DNA of 8,221 nt from an uncultured Eubacterium sp. Lineage in GTDB: Bacteria > Bacillota > Clostridia > Peptostreptococcales > Anaerovoracaceae. A program made the translations under genes and the position numbers. Shown in pieces: positions 4,969 to 8,221 of this stretch. Below the pieces are notes generated by a model that searched no databases, was not told the DNA's origin, and worked only from the letters and a program-made list of their open reading frames with translations. Numbering within the stretch: the first letter of the stretch is position 1; each line of letters starts with the position of its first letter. The DNA lies in NCBI GenBank assembly GCA_947367725.1, contig CANBFZ010000066.1, positions 1 to 8,221 on the forward strand. The letters are read 5' to 3'.

Positions 4969-6765
4969 ATGGCAATCATTTCGGGCATATTCGGAAGCAT
5001 AGGGGACTTCTTCACAGATCTTTTTGCGACGATAGGAGAAGTATTTGATTCCGATTACGGATTTGAACTGGTGTATACGGCTGTGGCGCGATGGGTGTTT
5101 ATTGCGCTGGCGATTTTTATTCTAACAGGAGCAATTCGTTCCCTGCTGAAGACGAAAAATCCGTCGGAAGTCTGGGCGTATCTGCATTTGAACACAGGAG
5201 AAAATTTGCCGATTACCCATTGGGAAAATGTGATTGGCAGGGCAAAAAGCTGTGACATCAATATTGAAGACCCGCGGGTTTCTAGAAATCACGGCACACT
5301 GAACAGAGATAGCAAGGGGGATTGGACTTATCGGGATCTGGGCTCTAAAAACGGGGCTTATGTCAACGAAAGAAGAATCAGGAAAGACCAGCGGGTCAAG
5401 ATTCGTCCCGGCGATGTGATCAGCATCGGCATGACCCAGTGTACGCTGTTTCCCATCAGTTTGGAGGAACGGCGCAATAATATTAAAATGAGAAAATCCG
5501 ATACAGTGATTCCGCTGCCATGGCCGTCTCTGTTTGCGTTGACTCTATTTCAGCTGATGACGGTGGTGCAGCTGAAAATTGCTTTGGGTGAAGCCTATGT
5601 TTCCTCTGTTACGGCAGCATTTGCAGGTCTTTGCGGTCTTGCCTGGGGTTACGTAATTCTGCTGCGCTCCATGAAGCGCAAAGGTTTTGAGATGGAATTG
5701 ATCGCATTCTTTTTGTCAACTTTGAGTTTGGCGGTGACTGCGGCAAAGTTTCCAGAAGCAGTATTTAAACAGTTTATCGCAGTGGCGATGGGGGTGACCC
5801 TGTTTTTCTTCATGTGCGCATACCTGCGGAACCTGACTAGAACGGAAGCCATTCAGAAATTAATGTACGTAGGCGCGGCAGGGCTTTTGGTATTCAATCT
5901 GGTTTTCGCGACAGATCGGTTCGGCGCTGCCAACTGGGTAGAAATTTTGGGGTTTACTTTTCAGCCTTCCGAAGTGGTAAAACTAGCCTTTATCTGGGTT
6001 GGAGCGGCGTCGCTGGATAAACTCTTTGAGAAGAAGAATTCCATCATCTTTATGCTGTTTTCCGGCTTTTGCTTCTGCTGCTTGGCGCTGATGGGCGACT
6101 TCGGAACGGCGATTATCTTTTTCGTTACATTTTTGGTCATCTCTTTTCTTAGAAGTGGTGATTTTACCAAATTGATTTTACTGGTGGGGGTTGCATTTGT
6201 CGGCGGTCTGATGGTGCTGAAATTTAAGGCATACATCGCAGAACGTTTTTCCGTTTGGGGACATGCCTGGGAATTTGCTGATGGTCTCGGCATGCAGCAG
6301 ACCAGAACGATGACGGCGGCGGCAAGCGGCGGATTTGTTGGTGTTGGTGCTGGCAAAGGCTGGCTGAGCAGTATCTTTGCGGCAGATACCGACTTGGTAT
6401 TTGGTGTGCTGGTCGAAGAGTGGGGGCTCATTATCGCGCTTCTTGCAGTCGTTTCGATTATTACCTTATCTTTGTTTGCGGTACGTTCTATTCTGGCGGG
6501 TCGATCCACTTACTATACCATTGCAGCGTGTGCAGCAACTTCCATGTTTCTGTTTCAGACGGCACTCAATGTGTTCGGCGCAGTGGATTTGCTGCCGATG
6601 ACCGGTGTGACTTTTCCGTTTGTCTCCAACGGCGGCACCAGTATGATTGGATCCTGGGGCATGCTTGCGTTTCTAAAGGCAGCGGATACCAGGCAGAATG
6701 CCAGCATTGCAATCAGTTTGACTGATAAAGGACTGCGGGCAGAAAAGGAGGAAGATGGGATATGA
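4969..6765 (+). CDS. FHA domain-SEDS (FtsW/RodA) peptidoglycan glycosyltransferase fusion
   Basis: Polymerises lipid II into glycan strands in the cytoplasmic membrane, with a PBP partner adding crosslinks. The ATG at 4969 has GGAGGGG about 12 bases upstream; the in-frame ATG at 4948 abuts its purine tract and lies only about 11 nt from the predicted transcript start. Of 598 residues, 1-30 look amphipathic and 40-60 form one membrane helix. Residues about 68-165 form a cytoplasmic FHA domain with IGR (89-91), SRNH (105-108), DLGSKNG (123-129) and PGDVISIG (147-154), so the phosphothreonine-binding Arg, Ser and Asn are present. SEDS membrane segments follow from about 185. They include WVEILGFTFQPSEVVKLA (323-340), GDFGTA (376-381) with Asp377 at the catalytic position, TDLVFGVLVEEWG (474-486) and TGVTFPFVSNGGTS (545-558). 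RodA- versus FtsW-type use is not certain; the pbpA-like partner favours elongation. Confidence 0.93.
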   Translation: MAIISGIFGSIGDFFTDLFATIGEVFDSDYGFELVYTAVARWVFIALAIFILTGAIRSLLKTKNPSEVWAYLHLNTGENLPITHWENVIGRAKSCDINIEDPRVSRNHGTLNRDSKGDWTYRDLGSKNGAYVNERRIRKDQRVKIRPGDVISIGMTQCTLFPISLEERRNNIKMRKSDTVIPLPWPSLFALTLFQLMTVVQLKIALGEAYVSSVTAAFAGLCGLAWGYVILLRSMKRKGFEMELIAFFLSTLSLAVTAAKFPEAVFKQFIAVAMGVTLFFFMCAYLRNLTRTEAIQKLMYVGAAGLLVFNLVFATDRFGAANWVEILGFTFQPSEVVKLAFIWVGAASLDKLFEKKNSIIFMLFSGFCFCCLALMGDFGTAIIFFVTFLVISFLRSGDFTKLILLVGVAFVGGLMVLKFKAYIAERFSVWGHAWEFADGLGMQQTRTMTAAASGGFVGVGAGKGWLSSIFAADTDLVFGVLVEEWGLIIALLAVVSIITLSLFAVRSILAGRSTYYTIAACAATSMFLFQTALNVFGAVDLLPMTGVTFPFVSNGGTSMIGSWGMLAFLKAADTRQNASIAISLTDKGLRAEKEEDGI

Positions 6766-8093
6766 AGAAACTGGAACAAAGAGGCATCATTTGTCTGGCA
6801 CTTGCGGCGGCGCTGTTTCTTGGCATGTGTATCTTTGTCTTCAAATTTGTTACAAGCGGCAATGACTGGGCGCTGTTTTATGCCAATGAGCATGTGTATG
6901 CAGAAGGCAGGCTTGCCATTGGGAAAGTGTACGACGTCAATAATACGCTGCTGGTGGAAAATACCAAAGACGGGGTACAGTATCACGGAGACGAATTGAC
7001 CCGTCGTGCCACACTCCATGCGGTAGGCGACATGAACGGCAATATTGCGACAGCAGCGCAAAGTGCGTTTCGTGACAGCATTGTGGGCTACAGCCTTTTG
7101 ACTGGCACATACAGCATTACAGGAAAAGGCAATGATCTGAAACTTTCTATTGATGCGGATGTTTGCAAAGCTGCTTATCATGCGCTCAATGGAAGAAATG
7201 GCATGGTCGGTGTTTATAACTATGAAACAGGCGAGATTGTCTGTATGGTCAGTTCCCCCGGTTTTGATCCGGCAAATCCACCGGAAATTGACGCGGATGA
7301 CACATCCGGGGTATACCTCAATAAGTTTTTGTCCTCTAATCTGATTCCGGGTTCTATTTTTAAATTGGTCACTTGTGCAGCGGCGATTGAAAATGTCAGT
7401 GGCCTGGAAGACTGGAGCTATACTTGCAGCGGAGTCAGCTATATTCGAGATGAAGCGATTACTTGCACCGCAGCCCACGGCACCGTGGACTTTGAAAGTG
7501 CGCTCGCAAAATCCTGCAATTGTGCATTTGCCGATTTATCGCAGCGAATTGGCGGGACTGTCATGGAAAGCTATACAAAGAAAGTGGGACTGAAAACTGC
7601 TTACGATATTGATGGCATTCATAATTCAAAAGGTTCTTTTGATTTTCCTAAAAACGATGATTTGAGCCTTGCTTGGGCGGGCATCGGACAGTATAATGAT
7701 GAGCTGAATCCATGTTCTATGTTGGTGTATATGAGCGCCATTGCAAGAGACGGCACTGGTACTGTGCCGAAAGTGCTTCACTCCAATTTCCAGACAGGGG
7801 AAGATACGGAGCCGATGCTTGAGGCGGCTACTGCGAAGAAATTGCGTGCGATGATGAAAAACAATGTCGTATCGAACTACGGAGAGCAGAACTTTCCGGG
7901 ACTTGATATCTACGCAAAATCGGGCACTGCCGAAGTGTATGGCAGTGAGCCGAATGCCTGGTTTACAGGCTTTATAAAAAACGAGGGGAATCCTTATGCG
8001 TTTATCGTCTGTATTGAAAACGGCGGTTATGGCAGTGCTGTGGCAGGGCCAGTTGCCAATCAGGTGCTGCAGGCAGTGGTAAACCGGGACTAA
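6762..8093 (+). CDS. Class B penicillin-binding protein (PbpA/PBP2-like transpeptidase)
   Basis: D,D-transpeptidase that crosslinks stem peptides made available by its SEDS partner. The 443-residue protein has an N-terminal signal anchor (about 8-30) and an extracytoplasmic catalytic domain. A short pedestal contains the RLAIGKVYDVNNTLL segment (50-64). The three active-site motifs are complete: SIFK (Ser198-Lys201, nucleophile Ser198), SCN (251-253) and KSGT (386-389). It is short for a class B PBP, with a reduced pedestal and no PASTA repeats, like the PbpA type found beside rodA in actinobacteria. Its ATG overlaps the upstream stop as ATGA, and AAGGAGG lies ten bases before it, indicating translational coupling and equal output with the SEDS gene. 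Cysteines are unusually frequent for an exported domain (for example 205, 222, 235, 252, 254), compatible with an anaerobe. Confidence 0.94.
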   Translation: MKKLEQRGIICLALAAALFLGMCIFVFKFVTSGNDWALFYANEHVYAEGRLAIGKVYDVNNTLLVENTKDGVQYHGDELTRRATLHAVGDMNGNIATAAQSAFRDSIVGYSLLTGTYSITGKGNDLKLSIDADVCKAAYHALNGRNGMVGVYNYETGEIVCMVSSPGFDPANPPEIDADDTSGVYLNKFLSSNLIPGSIFKLVTCAAAIENVSGLEDWSYTCSGVSYIRDEAITCTAAHGTVDFESALAKSCNCAFADLSQRIGGTVMESYTKKVGLKTAYDIDGIHNSKGSFDFPKNDDLSLAWAGIGQYNDELNPCSMLVYMSAIARDGTGTVPKVLHSNFQTGEDTEPMLEAATAKKLRAMMKNNVVSNYGEQNFPGLDIYAKSGTAEVYGSEPNAWFTGFIKNEGNPYAFIVCIENGGYGSAVAGPVANQVLQAVVNRD

Positions 8094-8125
8094 TTGCGAT
8101 CCCCATGTAGCGCGAAGATGTGTTC

Positions 8126-8142
8126 TATTTCGTTTCGAAATA
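8126..8142 (+). other. Perfect 7-bp hairpin downstream of the PBP gene
   Basis: TATTTCG, loop TTT, then CGAAATA. It lies 33 bp after the stop codon and before the terminator, with only a short T run after it (8145-8148). It may protect the 3' end of the mRNA or be a protein-binding dyad. Confidence 0.35.
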
Positions 8143-8148
8143 AATTTT

Positions 8149-8194
8149 ATGGTGCAGATGATAGGTAGTTGATGCCGCGCTCTGCACCATTTTT
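8149..8194 (+). terminator. Intrinsic terminator of the SEDS-PBP operon with an unusually large loop
   Basis: ATGGTGCAGA (8149-8158) pairs perfectly with TCTGCACCAT (8181-8190) and is followed by four further T residues. The 22-nt loop is long for a terminator, though GGT (8164-8166) can pair with GCC (8174-8176) inside it. The minus strand lacks a T tract, so it works in the plus direction. Nothing coding was recognised from here to 8221. Confidence 0.7.
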
Positions 8195-8221
8195 ATAACA
8201 TAGGAAATATCGATGATTCGA

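Noticed and set aside
6555..7478. 307-codon minus-strand frame opposite the SEDS-PBP junction
   Set aside because: It lies antisense to two well-supported genes and shows no coherent domain or start signal.
8139..8190. Small minus-strand coding frame of about 21 codons at the right edge
   Set aside because: No ribosome site, it lies inside the terminator hairpin, and it shows no resemblance to a known peptide.

Overview
The window looks like chromosomal DNA of a low-to-moderate GC Bacillota bacterium, most likely a member of Clostridia. The supporting signs are AGGAGG-type ribosome binding sites, sigma-A-like promoters, strong U-tract terminators, a streptococcal/clostridial-type GAPDH, an EF-P 5-aminopentanone reductase (YmfI)-type SDR, and an FHA-SEDS protein paired with a class B PBP. 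No rRNA, tRNA, insertion sequence, phage gene or CRISPR array was seen. The genus cannot be read from the sequence by eye.

Layout. Positions 1-497 (minus) hold the N-terminal 165 codons of an adenine-type phosphoribosyltransferase that runs off the left edge. A roughly 245-bp divergent intergenic region with several palindromes separates it from a 73-residue two-helix membrane protein (743-964, plus). A bidirectional terminator (981-1027) separates that gene from a convergent XRE-type regulator (1036-1407, minus). The regulator is divergent from gap, encoding glyceraldehyde-3-phosphate dehydrogenase (1613-2632, plus), which ends at a strong bidirectional terminator (2641-2677). The convergent neighbour is a CPA2-family cation:proton antiporter (2697-3854, minus).

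A 335-bp divergent region (3855-4189) follows. It contains a perfect 9-9-9 inverted repeat, a near-consensus promoter (4018-4046) and a complete intrinsic terminator (4126-4157). The terminator lies between that promoter and the SDR gene (4190-4912), which suggests an attenuated leader or a short RNA. A second promoter, with an extended -10, sits over the SDR stop codon and reads into a peptidoglycan elongation pair. The first gene is a SEDS glycosyltransferase with an N-terminal cytoplasmic FHA domain (4969-6765). The second is a short class B penicillin-binding protein (6762-8093), overlapping by ATGA. A hairpin and a terminator close the unit (8126-8194).

How the genes work together. The SEDS protein (glycan polymerase) and the PBP (transpeptidase) form a standard two-enzyme wall synthase. 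The fused FHA domain would let phosphothreonine signalling, presumably from a PASTA-type Ser/Thr kinase outside this window, act directly on the polymerase. This resembles the actinobacterial fhaB-rodA-pbpA neighbourhood compressed into two genes. The other genes are housekeeping (purine salvage, glycolysis, ion homeostasis, EF-P modification) and show no clear functional link to the wall pair. I see no wholly new system. The most interesting parts are the FHA-SEDS fusion and the unexplained regulatory structures in the intergenic regions.
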